Positions 1 through 8,741 of a stretch of 32,983 nucleotides of DNA are shown here, piece after piece. The notes under the pieces are model-generated. The model saw only the letters and a list, made by a program, of their open reading frames with translations, was not told where the DNA came from and made no database searches. The position numbers were made by a program, and so were the translations under genes. This stretch comes from an uncultured Blautia sp. (lineage in GTDB: Bacteria > Bacillota > Clostridia > Lachnospirales > Lachnospiraceae), in NCBI GenBank assembly GCA_946622645.1, contig CAMOQF010000012.1, positions 1-32,983 on the forward strand. The letters run 5' to 3'. How positions within the stretch are numbered: the first letter of the stretch is position 1; every line of letters begins with the position of its first letter.

Positions 1-310
1 CACACTCGATGTAGGCGGTTTTGGGCTCGTTATCACTGCTGTTATTCTTGATGGCGAGGCTCTTCAGGTTCATGATGATCTCGGTGACATCCTCCTTCAC
101 CCCGGGGATCGGGCTGAATTCGTGCAGGACGCCGTCGATCTTGACCTGGCTGACGGCAGCTCCCGGAAGGGAAGACAGCATGATCCTCCTGAGGGAATTG
201 CCAAGGGTTGTGCCATATCCTCTTTCAAGAGGTTCTACCACAAATCTGCCGTATTTCCTGTCATCGGATATTTCGGTAATCTCAATCTTTGGTTTATTGA
301 AATCAAACAC
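1..310 (-). CDS. rpoA: DNA-directed RNA polymerase subunit alpha, N-terminal part (truncated by window edge)
   Basis: The first 103 residues of the RNA polymerase alpha subunit are visible. The protein starts [10 protein letters not shown] and carries the alpha-NTD dimerisation signature [20 protein letters not shown] followed by [18 protein letters not shown]. Alpha dimerises to nucleate core polymerase assembly, and its C-terminal domain, outside this window, contacts UP elements and activators. The start is a GTG at 310 preceded by GGAGGG at about 317-322. It lies 74 nt downstream of rpsD, the usual alpha-operon position, and is expected to be followed by rplQ beyond the edge. The reading frame is open to base 1, so the truncation is purely positional. 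Confidence 0.97.
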   Translation of the reverse strand, partial: MFDFNKPKIEITEISDDRKYGRFVVEPLERGYGTTLGNSLRRIMLSSLPGAAVSQVKIDGVLHEFSPIPGVKEDVTEIIMNLKSLAIKNNSSDNEPKTAYIEC

Positions 311-384
311 TAAAAGTCCCTCCGTTTCCTTTTCTGAGACTATTGAGGGGGTTTTATGCAGATTTTTCTGCGGGTCCTACGCTA

Positions 385-978
385 TTATTTGGAATACAGC
401 TCGACGATGAGCATCTCGTTGACCGGTACGTCGATGGCTTCTCTGTTGGGAAGCTCGTTGACGGTGCCTTTCAGGTTTTCCTGATCAACGGTGAGCCAGG
501 ACGGAACCAGTCTGCCGCCGGTAGCTTCCAGGATCTGTTTGTATCTCTCGGAGCCTTTTGCCTTCTCTTTGATCTCGATCTCATCCCCTGCCTTTACAAG
601 ATAGGAAGGAATGTTGACGATATGGCCGTTCACCAGCACATGTCTGTGGCCGACGATCTGACGGGCTTCTCTTCTGGTCCTGGCAAAGCCAAGGCGGAAG
701 ATCACGTTGTCCAGTCTGCTCTCCAGCATGACCATCATGTTTTCACCGGTCTGGCCGGGCATGCGGTCCGCTTTTTTGTAATAGTTGCGGAACGGTTTTT
801 CCAGAACGCCGTAGATGAATTTGGCTTTCTGTTTTTCTCTCAGCTGGGTGCCATACTCCGAAACCTTACGGGTGGAACGCTTCAGCTGTCTTGTGGACTT
901 TTTATCGATTCCCAGATACATCGGCTCCAGACCGAGAGACCTGCATCTTTTCAGAACGGGAACTCTGTTCACTGCCAT
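385..978 (-). CDS. rpsD: 30S ribosomal protein S4
   Basis: The 197-residue product matches S4, a primary 16S rRNA binder that starts assembly of the 5' domain of the small subunit. The N-terminus MAVNRVPVLKRCRSLG has only one Cys, so this is the zinc-free form. The S4 RNA-binding domain is seen at about residues 88-150 (SRLDNVIFRLGFARTRREAR, then VLVNGHIVNIPS). The ATG follows GGAGG with 9 nt spacing. It sits between rpsK and rpoA, as in many Clostridia; in Bacillus subtilis rpsD is a separate autoregulated gene. In other bacteria S4 is the autogenous repressor of the alpha operon, relevant to the structured gap upstream of rpsM. Confidence 0.98.
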   Translation of the reverse strand: MAVNRVPVLKRCRSLGLEPMYLGIDKKSTRQLKRSTRKVSEYGTQLREKQKAKFIYGVLEKPFRNYYKKADRMPGQTGENMMVMLESRLDNVIFRLGFARTRREARQIVGHRHVLVNGHIVNIPSYLVKAGDEIEIKEKAKGSERYKQILEATGGRLVPSWLTVDQENLKGTVNELPNREAIDVPVNEMLIVELYSK

Positions 979-992
979 GTTGCTCTACCTCC

Positions 993-1385
993 TTAGACTC
1001 TTCTGCGTTTGGGCGGACGGCAGCCGTTGTGAGGAACGGGTGTCACGTCACGGATGCTTGTAACTTCAAGTCCGCAGGCCTGAAGTGCACGGATCGCTGC
1101 TTCACGGCCACTTCCCGGGCCTTTGACCATAACGTCTACGGTCTTAAGGCCATGTATCAGGGCAGCTTTTGTGGCAGTTTCAGCTGCCATCTGTGCTGCG
1201 TAAGGGGTAGATTTCCTTGAACCTCTAAATCCAAGACCGCCCGCACTTGCCCAGGAAAGGGCATTTCCTTCAGTATCCGTCAGAGTGACGATGGTGTTAT
1301 TGAAGGAAGACTGGATATGGGCCTGTCCGCGTTCAACGTTCTTCTTGACACGACGTTTTGTCGTTTTCTTTGTCGTTTTTGCCAT
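993..1385 (-). CDS. rpsK: 30S ribosomal protein S11
   Basis: The 130-residue protein is S11, part of the 30S platform near the mRNA exit site. Diagnostic stretches are [20 protein letters not shown], the glycine-rich [16 protein letters not shown], and the basic C-terminus [16 protein letters not shown]. The length is standard. The N-terminus is very lysine-rich ([15 protein letters not shown]), normal for Firmicutes. It lies 42 nt downstream of rpsM and 14 nt upstream of rpsD. The ribosome binding site is weaker than its neighbours' (AAGGAAAG and AGG further from the ATG than usual), so some coupling to upstream translation is possible. Confidence 0.98.
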   Translation of the reverse strand: MAKTTKKTTKRRVKKNVERGQAHIQSSFNNTIVTLTDTEGNALSWASAGGLGFRGSRKSTPYAAQMAAETATKAALIHGLKTVDVMVKGPGSGREAAIRALQACGLEVTSIRDVTPVPHNGCRPPKRRRV

Positions 1386-1427
1386 TCTAAACTAACCTAC
1401 ACTTTCCTTAATAAAAATCAAAACAGT

Positions 1428-1796
1428 TTATTTCTTCTTGTTTGCCACAGTTCTCCTGGGACCCTTGCGGGTTCTGGCGTTCGTCTTGGTCTTCTGGCCA
1501 CGGACCGGAAGTCCTTTACGATGACGAATGCCTCTGTAGCATCCGATTTCCTGCAGTCTTTTGATGTTCAGGGCGATTTCTCTTCTGAGGTCACCTTCCA
1601 CCATCATGGTTTCTTCGATGACGGAACTGATCTTCTTAACTTCATCATCTGTAAGGTCTCTTACCCGGGTGTCAGGATTGACGCCGGCCTGCGCAAGGAT
1701 CTTGTCCGCGCTGGATCTGCCGATCCCATAAATATAGGTAAGTCCGATTTCGATTCTTTTTTCTCTTGGTAAGTCTACACCAGCTATACGAGCCAT
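1428..1796 (-). CDS. rpsM: 30S ribosomal protein S13
   Basis: The 122-residue product is S13, which sits in the 30S head and contacts L5 across the subunit interface. Seen are [21 protein letters not shown], the helix-hairpin-helix [17 protein letters not shown], and the basic tail ending [15 protein letters not shown]. The ATG is preceded by GAGGAAAACAGTAC. It is the first gene after an unusually long 240-nt gap downstream of rpmJ; that gap folds well and is described separately as a candidate regulatory RNA. Confidence 0.98.
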   Translation of the reverse strand: MARIAGVDLPREKRIEIGLTYIYGIGRSSADKILAQAGVNPDTRVRDLTDDEVKKISSVIEETMMVEGDLRREIALNIKRLQEIGCYRGIRHRKGLPVRGQKTKTNARTRKGPRRTVANKKK

Positions 1797-2036
1797 GTAC
1801 TGTTTTCCTCTCTTTCTTTGTTCAAAAGCTCACGTCCTGTACACCACTTGCCGCAGGGCAAGGTGAAATGGGGTGCATCCGTCCGGGCTTTTTATGTTTT
1901 TCCTAATTGGGGTGACTCGGTCTCACCCAGCCGCCGCCCGGCATGGCGCATGCGGCCTTTCCGAAGTGTGGCATGTCCGCCACGATTGCCTCTCGGTATT
2001 AGGCAATACATGTACTGTCAGGATTGTCAGCCGCGA
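1797..2036 (-). promoter_or_regulatory. Structured intergenic RNA between rpmJ and rpsM (candidate r-protein-responsive element)
   Basis: This 240-nt gap interrupts an otherwise tightly packed operon and contains no credible reading frame. On the transcribed strand it can form several stems. They are 2001-2006 with 1986-1991 (6 bp), 1979-1983 with 1968-1972 (5 bp), 1923-1928 with 1910-1915 (6 bp), and 1857-1862 with 1847-1852 (6 bp, GCAG-type tetraloop region). A longer-range helix, 1936-1941 with 1883-1888, encloses the third hairpin. I see no U-run terminator and no convincing -35/-10 pair. By analogy with autogenous control of alpha operons by S4 this may be an r-protein-binding leader, but that function is inference only. 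Confidence 0.5.
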
Positions 2037-2150
2037 TCAGCCCTGACGCTGTTTGTGCTTTGGGTTCTCACAGATGATCCGGATGGAACCTTTTCTCTTG
2101 ATGACTTTGCACTTTTCACAGATCGGTTTTACAGATGATCTAACCTTCAC
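2037..2150 (-). CDS. rpmJ: 50S ribosomal protein L36
   Basis: This 37-codon gene encodes L36, the smallest large-subunit protein, located near the peptidyl transferase core. Translation from a GTG at 2150 gives [20 protein letters not shown], continuing [17 protein letters not shown] and a TGA stop. The zinc ribbon ligands are intact (Cys11, Cys14, Cys27, His32), so it is the zinc-binding C+ form. A strong AGGAGG lies 7 nt upstream of the GTG. It is the first gene after the terminator/promoter element at 2214-2262 and precedes the structured gap before rpsM. Confidence 0.97.
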   Translation of the reverse strand: MKVRSSVKPICEKCKVIKRKGSIRIICENPKHKQRQG

Positions 2151-2213
2151 GAGAAATCCTCCTTTCTATAAGAATAAACACAACTGCCGGTTTCCGGGCG
2201 CACTGATAGCCTG

Positions 2214-2252
2214 AAAAAGTGCGTCCACATGCAATAGTAGCATGGGACGCAC
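2214..2252 (-). terminator. Intrinsic terminator (or attenuator) between infA and rpmJ
   Basis: On the minus strand an 8-bp GC-rich arm (2245-2252 with 2219-2226) continues after a one-base bulge into a 5-bp arm (2240-2244 with 2228-2232). It closes a 7-nt loop and is followed at once by five U residues (2214-2218). This has the form of a rho-independent terminator for the transcript coming from rpsJ through infA. The promoter for rpmJ lies inside it, so transcripts started there lack the 5' arm. The 3' arm can also pair with AGTGCG about 13 nt downstream, giving an alternative hairpin. Confidence 0.75.
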
Positions 2253-2262
2253 CAGAATGCAA
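2234..2262 (-). promoter_or_regulatory. Predicted sigma-A promoter for rpmJ-rpsM-rpsK-rpsD-rpoA, nested in the terminator
   Basis: On the minus strand TTGCAT (2257-2262) and TACTAT (2234-2239) are separated by exactly 17 nt. The -10 box occupies the loop of the terminator hairpin at 2214-2252, so RNA would start within the 3' half of that hairpin. This would let the alpha part of the operon be transcribed independently while upstream transcripts are stopped. The hexamers are near-consensus, but no start site has been measured. Confidence 0.6.
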
Positions 2263-2275
2263 GTCTTTTTTTTAA

Positions 2276-2494
2276 TTATTTGTCTCTCCAGATGATCCGT
2301 CCTTTGGAGAGGTCGTAGGGTGAAAGCTCGATGGTCACTTTATCTCCCGGAAGGATCCGGATAAAGTTCATGCGGAGCTTTCCGCTGATATGGGCAAGCA
2401 CTACATGCTTGTTTTCCAGTTCCACCTTGAACATCGCGTTGGGGAGCTTTTCCAGCACTGTGCCTTCTACTTCGATCACGTCTGCCTTTGACAT
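2276..2494 (-). CDS. infA: Translation initiation factor IF-1
   Basis: The 72-residue protein is IF-1, a single OB-fold that binds the ribosomal A site during initiation together with IF-2 and IF-3. It shows [20 protein letters not shown], then [20 protein letters not shown] and [20 protein letters not shown], all classical. GGAGG lies just upstream of the ATG. It follows map by only 17 nt; the small KOW-domain gene commonly found between map and infA in related Clostridia is absent. A terminator hairpin follows within 30 nt of its stop codon. Confidence 0.98.
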   Translation of the reverse strand: MSKADVIEVEGTVLEKLPNAMFKVELENKHVVLAHISGKLRMNFIRILPGDKVTIELSPYDLSKGRIIWRDK

Positions 2495-2511
2495 ACTGTC
2501 CTCCTATATCT

Positions 2512-3273
2512 TTAATAATCCTTCGTCAGCGTTAAGATTTCCGGTTCTCCGTCGGTGATGAGAATGGTGTTCTCATAGTGCGCCGAAAGAGATCCGTCCA
2601 TGGTGACTACCGTCCATTCGTCATCCAGCCATGCCACATCCGCCCTGCCCATGTTGATCATGGGTTCCACCGCGAGGGTCATGCCCTTCTGCAGACGGAT
2701 GCCTTTTCTTTTCTGGGGAAAGTTGGGGATCTCGGGATCCTCGTGGAGATGTGTCCCGATGCCGTGGCCCACCAGATCGCGTACGACCCCGTAGCCGTAT
2801 CCGGCGGCAAATTCTCCGATGGCTCTTGATATATCATAGAGCCTGTTTCCCTCCCTGGCGTATTTAAGCCCTTCAAAAAAGCTCTGCCGGGTGACGTCAA
2901 TGAGCCTCCTAGCTTTGGGAGAAACCTCTCCCACCGCGTAGGTCCTGGCCGCATCGGAATGATAGCCCTTGTAGATCAGTCCTGCGTCGATCTTGACCAG
3001 ATCGCCTTCCCTCAGGATCTTCTCGTCCGAGGGGATCCCGTGCACCACTTCATCGTTGATGCTGATGCAGAAGGATGCCGGAAAACCTCCGTAGTTCAGG
3101 AAGTTGGGAACGCATCCCAGCGACCGGATCTTTTCTTCGCCGATCTTGTCGATCTCGCTGGTCTTCATGCCTGGCTTGATATAGGGGATCAGAGCGTCAT
3201 GTACTTTTTCGAGCAGATGGCCCGATTCCCTCATAAGCGATATTTCGTGTTCTGATTTGATGGTTACGGACAT
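2512..3273 (-). CDS. map: Type I methionine aminopeptidase
   Basis: The 253-residue enzyme removes the initiator Met from nascent proteins. The dimetal site ligands are all visible in order: VHGIPSD (His), KIDAGL (Asp), HSDAARTYAVG (Asp), GHGIGTHLHEDP (His), AVEPMI (Glu) and YENTILIT (Glu). The length is typical of the short bacterial type Ia form without an N-terminal zinc or SH3 extension. It starts 10 nt downstream of adk, with GAGGAT near the ATG. The adk-map-infA order is the usual one at the end of the spc operon. Confidence 0.97.
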   Translation of the reverse strand: MSVTIKSEHEISLMRESGHLLEKVHDALIPYIKPGMKTSEIDKIGEEKIRSLGCVPNFLNYGGFPASFCISINDEVVHGIPSDEKILREGDLVKIDAGLIYKGYHSDAARTYAVGEVSPKARRLIDVTRQSFFEGLKYAREGNRLYDISRAIGEFAAGYGYGVVRDLVGHGIGTHLHEDPEIPNFPQKRKGIRLQKGMTLAVEPMINMGRADVAWLDDEWTVVTMDGSLSAHYENTILITDGEPEILTLTKDY

Positions 3274-3283
3274 GGCTGGATCC

Positions 3284-3928
3284 TCAGGCTCCCAGGATCT
3301 CCTGGATCTGAAGGAACACTTCCTCCAGGCTCACAGTGCCGTCCACGGTCCTCAGAACGCCCTGGGCAGTATAGTAATCGATGAGCGGCTGTGTCTGCTC
3401 ATGATATACGTTCAGTCTCTTCTGGACTGTCTCGGGTTTGTCGTCGTCACGGAGGACAAGCTTTTCACCGCAGACGTCGCAGATCCCTTCTGTCTTGGGA
3501 GCCGCAAAGACGACATGGTAAGTAGCGCCGCACTTCAGGCAGGCACGGCGGCCGCCCATGCGGTTCACGATATTGTCATCCGGCACGTCCACGTCGATGG
3601 CGAAGTCGATCTTGCTTCCGAGCTTTGCAAGAGCATCCGTCAGGCATTCAGCCTGCGGAATAGTCCTGGGAAAACCGTCCAGAACATAGCCGTTAGCGGC
3701 ATCCGGCTGCTGGATGCGGTCTACGACCAGGTCGCAGGTCAGCTCATCCGGCACCAGAAGGCCCTGATCCATGTAGGTCTTGGCTTTTTTGCCGAGCTCG
3801 GTCCCGTTTTTGATATTGGCACGGAAGATATCCCCGGTAGAAATATGCGGGATCCCGTATTTTTCAGCGATCTTTTTGGCCTGTGTGCCTTTCCCGGCGC
3901 CAGGTGCTCCCAACATGATGATTCTCAT
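3284..3928 (-). CDS. adk: Adenylate kinase
   Basis: The 214-residue enzyme interconverts ATP + AMP and 2 ADP. It has the P-loop [13 protein letters not shown] at the N-terminus, the AMP-binding [12 protein letters not shown], the [10 protein letters not shown] motif, and a long LID domain with the zinc-binding pattern CLKCGATYH...CDVCGEK (four Cys). The zinc LID is characteristic of Gram-positive enzymes. A GGAAAGGAG ribosome binding site precedes the ATG. The 79-nt space from secY contains a GC-rich inverted repeat described under findings. Confidence 0.98.
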   Translation of the reverse strand: MRIIMLGAPGAGKGTQAKKIAEKYGIPHISTGDIFRANIKNGTELGKKAKTYMDQGLLVPDELTCDLVVDRIQQPDAANGYVLDGFPRTIPQAECLTDALAKLGSKIDFAIDVDVPDDNIVNRMGGRRACLKCGATYHVVFAAPKTEGICDVCGEKLVLRDDDKPETVQKRLNVYHEQTQPLIDYYTAQGVLRTVDGTVSLEEVFLQIQEILGA

Positions 3929-4007
3929 AATAATCTCCTTTCCGGATAAACAGGTATAAGGGGCTGCTGCGGAGCGTCTGCCCCGCGGCAGTCCCTTACC
4001 GCGTGAA

Positions 4008-5324
4008 TTAATTACCGAGGAAGCCCTTGTAATTACGCACGATCATCTGGGATTCGATCTGTTTGACCGTCTCCAGAATAACGCCTACGATAATGATGAG
4101 GGAGGTGCCGCCGAAAGATACATTGGCGCCGAACACACCATTAAAGAAGAACGGGATCACGCATACGATCACAAGTCCTACCGCACCGATAAATACGATG
4201 TAATTCAGAATGTTGGTGAGATAATCCGAGGTCGGTTTGCCAGGACGGATACCGGGGATAAAGCCGCCCTGTTTTTTGATATTATCCGCAACCTCCAGCG
4301 GGTTGAAAGTGATGGAGGTGTAGAAATATGCAAAGAACACGCAAAGTACGATGTAGAGGATCAGGCCCCAGCTGTACTTCAGCTGTCTCGGATTGCACCA
4401 GTTGTTGGAAGAAAGTCCTCTCAGGATCTCCGCTCCGACGCCGGTCCCGTTGGCATTGCCCGTCAGCTGGGCGATGATGTTCGGGAAGGACATGATGGAG
4501 GAGGCAAAGATCACGGGGATCACGCCTGCGGTGTTGACCTTCAGAGGAATGTTGGTGGACTGTCCGCCCATCAGCTTACGTCCTACCATCTTGCGGGAAT
4601 ACTGAACCGGGATGCGGCGTTCCGCGCCGTTCAGGATCAGGACAAGCACGATCACCAGCAGGATGATGGCTGCGATGATGATGGCTGCCAGCGCGCCGTA
4701 CGCGATGGATTTTCCCTTGATGAAGTTCTCATACAGCGTTCCGAGATCGCTGGGGATACGGGAAACGATGTTGACGACCAGGACGATGGAGATACCGTTG
4801 CCGATTCCTTTTTCGGTGATCCTTTCACCGATCCACATCAGCATTGCGCTGCCTGCGGTAAGGCATACGACCACAGCAAGACCTCTGCCGAAGTTCATGT
4901 TTTTGATCAGTCCCTGACGTCCGAATCCGATCGCCATCGCGATGGACTCAAACAGAGCAAGACCGACTGTTACATAACGGGTGATGGCAGTAATTTTCTT
5001 TCTGCCTTCTTCTCCGTCACGATGCATCTCTTCCAGGGCCGGGATGGCGATGGTGAGCAGCTGCATGATGATCGAAGAAGTAATGTACGGTGTGATATTC
5101 AGTGCGAATATCGACATCTGGGTAAAGGATCCGCCGGTAAACGCGTCAAAGAAGTTGAACGCATCGCCTGTGTTCTGCGCAAACCAGTCTTTGAAGAAGT
5201 TCGTGTCTACACCCGGAACAGGAAGCTGTGAGCCGATGCGGATGACAAGGATCATCCACAGGACGTAGAGCAGCTTCTGCCTCATCTCTTTTACCCGGAA
5301 AACATTTTTCAGCGTCTCAAACAT
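4008..5324 (-). CDS. secY: Protein translocase subunit SecY
   Basis: The 438-residue protein is the channel subunit of the SecYEG translocon in the cytoplasmic membrane. It begins [20 protein letters not shown] and has about ten hydrophobic segments. It has the plug-region pattern [20 protein letters not shown], the conserved GNGISI loop, and the cytoplasmic loop [16 protein letters not shown] that contacts SecA and the ribosome. The ATG overlaps the rplO stop in a TGATG, and the end of rplO supplies the GAGGTGATC ribosome binding site, so translation is probably coupled. Confidence 0.98.
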   Translation of the reverse strand: MFETLKNVFRVKEMRQKLLYVLWMILVIRIGSQLPVPGVDTNFFKDWFAQNTGDAFNFFDAFTGGSFTQMSIFALNITPYITSSIIMQLLTIAIPALEEMHRDGEEGRKKITAITRYVTVGLALFESIAMAIGFGRQGLIKNMNFGRGLAVVVCLTAGSAMLMWIGERITEKGIGNGISIVLVVNIVSRIPSDLGTLYENFIKGKSIAYGALAAIIIAAIILLVIVLVLILNGAERRIPVQYSRKMVGRKLMGGQSTNIPLKVNTAGVIPVIFASSIMSFPNIIAQLTGNANGTGVGAEILRGLSSNNWCNPRQLKYSWGLILYIVLCVFFAYFYTSITFNPLEVADNIKKQGGFIPGIRPGKPTSDYLTNILNYIVFIGAVGLVIVCVIPFFFNGVFGANVSFGGTSLIIIVGVILETVKQIESQMIVRNYKGFLGN

Positions 5325-5764
5325 CAGATCACCTCTACTGTACCACCTGCGGCCTCGATTTTAGACTTGGCACCTTCGCTTACTGCATCGACCTTGACGG
5401 TCAGTTTTTTGCTCAGTTCACCGTTTCCAAGGATCTTGACGCCATCGGCTGCCTTGGAGATGGCACCGGTCTCAAGAAGCTTTTCGACTGTGATCTCTTC
5501 GCCGTCTTCATAACGGTTCAGAACATCGACGTTGATCGCAATGATCTCTTTAGAGTTAATGCACTTGAAGCCTCTCTTGGGAAGGCGTCTGTACAATGGC
5601 ATCTGGCCGCCTTCAAATCCCGGTTTCTTGTGGCCGGAACGGGCCAGCTGTCCTTTATGTCCTTTACCGGCGGTCTTGCCGTTTCCGGATCCGTGTCCTC
5701 TGCCTCTTCTGAAATTATCGCTGTGCTTAGAACCCTCTGCCGGTCTTAAGTTTGATAAATCCAT
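5324..5764 (-). CDS. rplO: 50S ribosomal protein L15
   Basis: The 146-residue protein is L15, which binds 23S rRNA late in assembly. The N-terminal half is the expected glycine- and lysine-rich extension ([20 protein letters not shown], then [20 protein letters not shown]). The C-terminal globular half includes [10 protein letters not shown] and ends [24 protein letters not shown] gives a clear start. It overlaps secY by one base. Confidence 0.98.
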   Translation of the reverse strand: MDLSNLRPAEGSKHSDNFRRGRGHGSGNGKTAGKGHKGQLARSGHKKPGFEGGQMPLYRRLPKRGFKCINSKEIIAINVDVLNRYEDGEEITVEKLLETGAISKAADGVKILGNGELSKKLTVKVDAVSEGAKSKIEAAGGTVEVI

Positions 5765-5786
5765 ATTGGCACCTCCTTCTCAAACG

Positions 5787-5969
5787 TTAAACTTCTTCCA
5801 CCTTGACCAGATGGCTGATCTGCTGGATCTGTCCTCTGGTGGCCGGGTTGTCCGGAAGAATGATTGTCTTGTTCAGTTTTCTGAGTCCCATGGCCTCAAC
5901 CGTCTTTTTGTGTTTCGGCACTGCCCCGATCGGAGATTTGACCAATGTGATCTTTAACTTGTCTGCCAT
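5787..5969 (-). CDS. rpmD: 50S ribosomal protein L30
   Basis: The 60-residue product is L30, a small ferredoxin-like-fold protein of the large subunit. The signature is LKITLVKSPIGAVPKHKKTV, then EAMGLRKLNKTIILPDNPAT and the RGQIQQISHLVKVEEV tail. The length is standard for bacteria. The ribosome binding site is GGAGGGAAAGCTAA before the ATG. It lies between rpsE and rplO, as in most spc operons. Confidence 0.97.
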   Translation of the reverse strand: MADKLKITLVKSPIGAVPKHKKTVEAMGLRKLNKTIILPDNPATRGQIQQISHLVKVEEV

Positions 5970-5983
5970 TTAGCTTTCCCTCC

Positions 5984-6493
5984 TTACGCCAGAATCTCAT
6001 CAACAGATTTTCCGCGCTTCCTGGCAACCTCTTCAGGAGTCTTCAGCTGGGCAAGACCATTGATGGTAGCAAGAACGACATTCTGCTTGTTTCTGGAGCC
6101 CATGCACTTTGCACGGATATTTTTGATGCCTGCAAGCTCAACCACTGCACGGGCAGGGCCGCCTGCGATGACGCCGGTACCTTCCGGAGCTCTCTTCAGA
6201 AGCATCTCTGCGCTGCCGTATTTACCGATAAAATCATGCGTGATGGAGCCGTTTTCGTCTCTGGCAACCGTCACCATCTTCTTCATGGCATCCTCTTTTC
6301 CTTTGCGGATCGCTTCGGGAATTTCAGTAGCCTTTCCAAGTCCGGCGCCGACATGGCCGTTTCCGTCGCCCACAACCACAAGTGCTGTGAAGCGCATGTT
6401 GCGGCCGCCCTTGACAACCTTGGTAACACGCTTGATCGCAACTACTTTATCTTCCAATTCCAACTGACCAGCATCAATAAGATTACGCTTCAT
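5984..6493 (-). CDS. rpsE: 30S ribosomal protein S5
   Basis: The 169-residue protein is S5, located at the decoding region and mRNA entry of the 30S subunit, where it influences fidelity. It has the double-stranded RNA-binding-like N-terminal domain ([41 protein letters not shown]). The C-terminal domain has [21 protein letters not shown] and the [18 protein letters not shown] tail. A GGGAGG sequence precedes the ATG. The length and order between rplR and rpmD are conventional. Confidence 0.98.
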   Translation of the reverse strand: MKRNLIDAGQLELEDKVVAIKRVTKVVKGGRNMRFTALVVVGDGNGHVGAGLGKATEIPEAIRKGKEDAMKKMVTVARDENGSITHDFIGKYGSAEMLLKRAPEGTGVIAGGPARAVVELAGIKNIRAKCMGSRNKQNVVLATINGLAQLKTPEEVARKRGKSVDEILA

Positions 6494-6510
6494 GGTTTTT
6501 CCTCCCTCTC

Positions 6511-6879
6511 TTAGAATTTCAGTCCAGCTTCTCTTGCTGCATCAGCGAGTGCTTTGACTTTTCCGTGATAGATATATCCGCCTCTGTCGAAAACCACGTT
6601 CTCGATTCCGGCTTCCAGTGCCTTCTTTGCGATCACGGTTCCAAGATGAGCTGCTGCTGCTACGTCGTCGGTAAAATTAAGCTCTGCCTTTACATCCTTC
6701 TGGAGAGTAGACGCAGATACTAAAGTGTGTCCAACGGTGTCATCGATGATCTGAGCATACATATGCTTGTTGGAACGGAATACTGCCAGACGCGGAGTCT
6801 GCGCGGTTCCCTTCAGATGATGACGAATTCTTCTGTGTTTTTTCTGACGAACATCCGCACGGGATACTTTACTTATCAT
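6511..6879 (-). CDS. rplR: 50S ribosomal protein L18
   Basis: The 122-residue protein is L18, which binds 5S rRNA together with L5. The basic N-terminus ([20 protein letters not shown]) is followed by [17 protein letters not shown] and the C-terminal [28 protein letters not shown]. The start is an ATG with GAGGAG about 9 nt upstream. Spacing to rplF and rpsE is 17 nt on each side. Confidence 0.98.
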   Translation of the reverse strand: MISKVSRADVRQKKHRRIRHHLKGTAQTPRLAVFRSNKHMYAQIIDDTVGHTLVSASTLQKDVKAELNFTDDVAAAAHLGTVIAKKALEAGIENVVFDRGGYIYHGKVKALADAAREAGLKF

Positions 6880-6896
6880 TTTCTCACTCTCCTCAA

Positions 6897-7436
6897 TTAT
6901 TTCTTACCAGTCTTGCCGACTTTGCGTCTGATCACTTCAGTAGAGTACTTGATACCCTTGCCCTTGTACGGCTCAGGTCTTCTCTTGTCGCGGATCTCCG
7001 CCGCAAACTGGCCAACTTTTTCCTTGCTGATTCCGGAAACAGTGATCTTGTTTCCTTCTACTGTGGATTCGATGCCTTCAGGATCTTCCATCTCAACAGG
7101 ATGAGAATAACCAAGGTTCAATACAAGCTTTTTGCCCTGCTTGGTCGCTCTGTAACCAACACCGTTGATCTCAAGTTCTTTCTTGTAGCCTTCGCTCACG
7201 CCCACCACCATGTTGTGGATCAGGCTTCTGGTAAGGCCGTGCAGGGACTTCATCCTTTTCAGGTCATTGGGTCTTTTGACGACTACCTGGCCGTCTTCGA
7301 GTGTGATCTCCATCTCGGTCGGGAGCGCTCTCTCCAGTGTGCCTTTGGGGCCCTTCACTGTTACTACGTTGCCTTCAGCGATTTTGACTTCTACGCCTGC
7401 CGGGATGGCAACCGGAAGTCTTCCAATTCGTGACAT
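6897..7436 (-). CDS. rplF: 50S ribosomal protein L6
   Basis: The 179-residue protein is L6, a two-domain protein near the sarcin-ricin loop and the GTPase centre. Domain 1 starts [19 protein letters not shown] and has [12 protein letters not shown]. Domain 2 ends with the highly conserved [26 protein letters not shown] precedes the ATG. A 9-bp stem-loop (7465-7473 with 7477-7485) lies in the 77-nt gap from rpsH, about 14 nt before that ribosome binding site; it has no U-run and so is not a terminator. Confidence 0.98.
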   Translation of the reverse strand: MSRIGRLPVAIPAGVEVKIAEGNVVTVKGPKGTLERALPTEMEITLEDGQVVVKRPNDLKRMKSLHGLTRSLIHNMVVGVSEGYKKELEINGVGYRATKQGKKLVLNLGYSHPVEMEDPEGIESTVEGNKITVSGISKEKVGQFAAEIRDKRRPEPYKGKGIKYSTEVIRRKVGKTGKK

Positions 7437-7513
7437 ATGATCTGTCCTCCTACTTAGATTGTCGGAGACGGAAGCGTTCCGCCTCTGTTTTCAGTTTAAT
7501 ATGGCACCTGGAA

Positions 7514-7915
7514 TTACCAGATGTATGCGAGCACTTCGCCGCCGACATGAAGCTTTCTGGCTTCCTTGTCTGTGATCACGCCTTTGTTGGTGGAGATGAT
7601 GGCGATGCCAAGTCCGCCAAGGACTCTCGGCAGCTCATCTTTTCCGGCATAGATACGAAGACCGGGCTTGGAGATCCTCTTCAGGCCTGTGATGATCTTC
7701 TCGTTCTTGTCCTCACCGTATTTCAGGGTGATGCGGATGTTCTGGAAGTTTCCGTCTTCCACCATCTCGTACTTGGTGATATAGCCTTCGTCCAGAAGAA
7801 TGTTCGCGATTGCGACCTTCATCTTGGAAGACGGGATATCAACTGTATCATGTTTTGCTGTATTTGCGTTACGGATTCTTGTAAGCATATCAGCAATCGG
7901 ATCGCTCATTGTCAT
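7514..7915 (-). CDS. rpsH: 30S ribosomal protein S8
   Basis: The 133-residue protein is S8, a central-domain 16S rRNA binder that in E. coli autoregulates the spc operon. It shows [20 protein letters not shown], then [20 protein letters not shown] and a C-terminus [17 protein letters not shown] chose the ATG at 7915 because TTGGAGGAAACTAACATG places GGAGG 8 nt before it. The in-frame TTG at 7930 overlaps the ribosome binding site itself and is not a plausible start. Confidence 0.97.
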   Translation of the reverse strand: MTMSDPIADMLTRIRNANTAKHDTVDIPSSKMKVAIANILLDEGYITKYEMVEDGNFQNIRITLKYGEDKNEKIITGLKRISKPGLRIYAGKDELPRVLGGLGIAIISTNKGVITDKEARKLHVGGEVLAYIW

Positions 7916-7970
7916 GTTAGTTTCCTCCAAATATGTTCAGACTTGACATGTCCTCGTTTCAAATAATATC

Positions 7971-8156
7971 TTACCAGGATGCTTTTTTGACACCCGGGAT
8001 CTGTCCTTTGTAGGCCAGCTCACGGAAGCAGATCCTGCAGATTCCGTATTTTCTCAGATAGGCGTGGGGACGTCCACAGATCCTGCAGCGTGTATACTCT
8101 CTGGTGGAGAACTTTGCGGGGCGCTGCTGTTTGATTTTCATTGCTGTTTTAGCCAT
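7971..8156 (-). CDS. rpsN: 30S ribosomal protein S14, zinc-binding (type Z)
   Basis: The 61-residue product is the short zinc form of S14 in the 30S head. The ribbon [20 protein letters not shown] contains two intact CxxC pairs, and the C-terminus [19 protein letters not shown] is diagnostic. Firmicutes often also carry a longer zinc-free paralogue induced by Zur under zinc starvation; none is in this window. GGAGGAAGTATTC precedes the ATG. The position between rplE and rpsH is conventional. Confidence 0.98.
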   Translation of the reverse strand: MAKTAMKIKQQRPAKFSTREYTRCRICGRPHAYLRKYGICRICFRELAYKGQIPGVKKASW

Positions 8157-8180
8157 GAATACTTCCTCCTAAATCTTCCC

Positions 8181-8726
8181 TTATGCGTTCTTTGCAAAAG
8201 GCATGTTGAACAGTCTTAACAGCTCGCGTGCTTCTTCATCGGTCTTGGCGGAAGTAACGAAGATGATATCCATACCTCTCACCTTGTCGATCTTATCGTA
8301 TTCGACTTCCGGGAAGATCAGCTGCTCTCTGATACCGAGTGCATAGTTACCTCTGCCGTCAAACGCGTTGGGATTGACGCCGCGGAAGTCACGCACGCGG
8401 GGAAGCGCAAGGTTGATCAGACGATCTGCAAATTCATACATCTTTTCGCCGCGGAGAGTGGTCTTGCAGCCGATGGACATGCCTTCTCTGATCTTGAAGT
8501 TAGCGACGGACTTTTTAGCCTTGGTAGCCACTGCCTTCTGTCCGGTGATCAGCTCCATGTCAGCGATCGCGGAATCCAGAAGCTTGGCGTTTTCCTTTGC
8601 TTCACCGACGCCCATGTTGACGACGATCTTCTCGAGCTTGGGGATCTCCATCACGTTCTTGTATCCAAACTTCTTGACCATGGCATCCATGATCTCATTC
8701 TTGTAAAGCTCTTTTAATCTACTCAC
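8181..8726 (-). CDS. rplE: 50S ribosomal protein L5
   Basis: The 181-residue protein is L5, which binds 5S rRNA and forms the inter-subunit bridge with S13. Motifs are [40 protein letters not shown], and [20 protein letters not shown], then [20 protein letters not shown]. The start is a GTG at 8726, supported by GGGGG 8 nt upstream and by the family N-terminus ([11 protein letters not shown]). The spacing from rplX is 15 nt. Confidence 0.98.
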   Translation of the reverse strand: MSRLKELYKNEIMDAMVKKFGYKNVMEIPKLEKIVVNMGVGEAKENAKLLDSAIADMELITGQKAVATKAKKSVANFKIREGMSIGCKTTLRGEKMYEFADRLINLALPRVRDFRGVNPNAFDGRGNYALGIREQLIFPEVEYDKIDKVRGMDIIFVTSAKTDEEARELLRLFNMPFAKNA

Positions 8727-8741
8727 CTGTTATGCCCCCTC

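Noticed and set aside
7465-7485. Terminator after rpsH
   Set aside because: A 9-bp hairpin exists, but no U-run follows on the minus strand, and rplF continues the operon.
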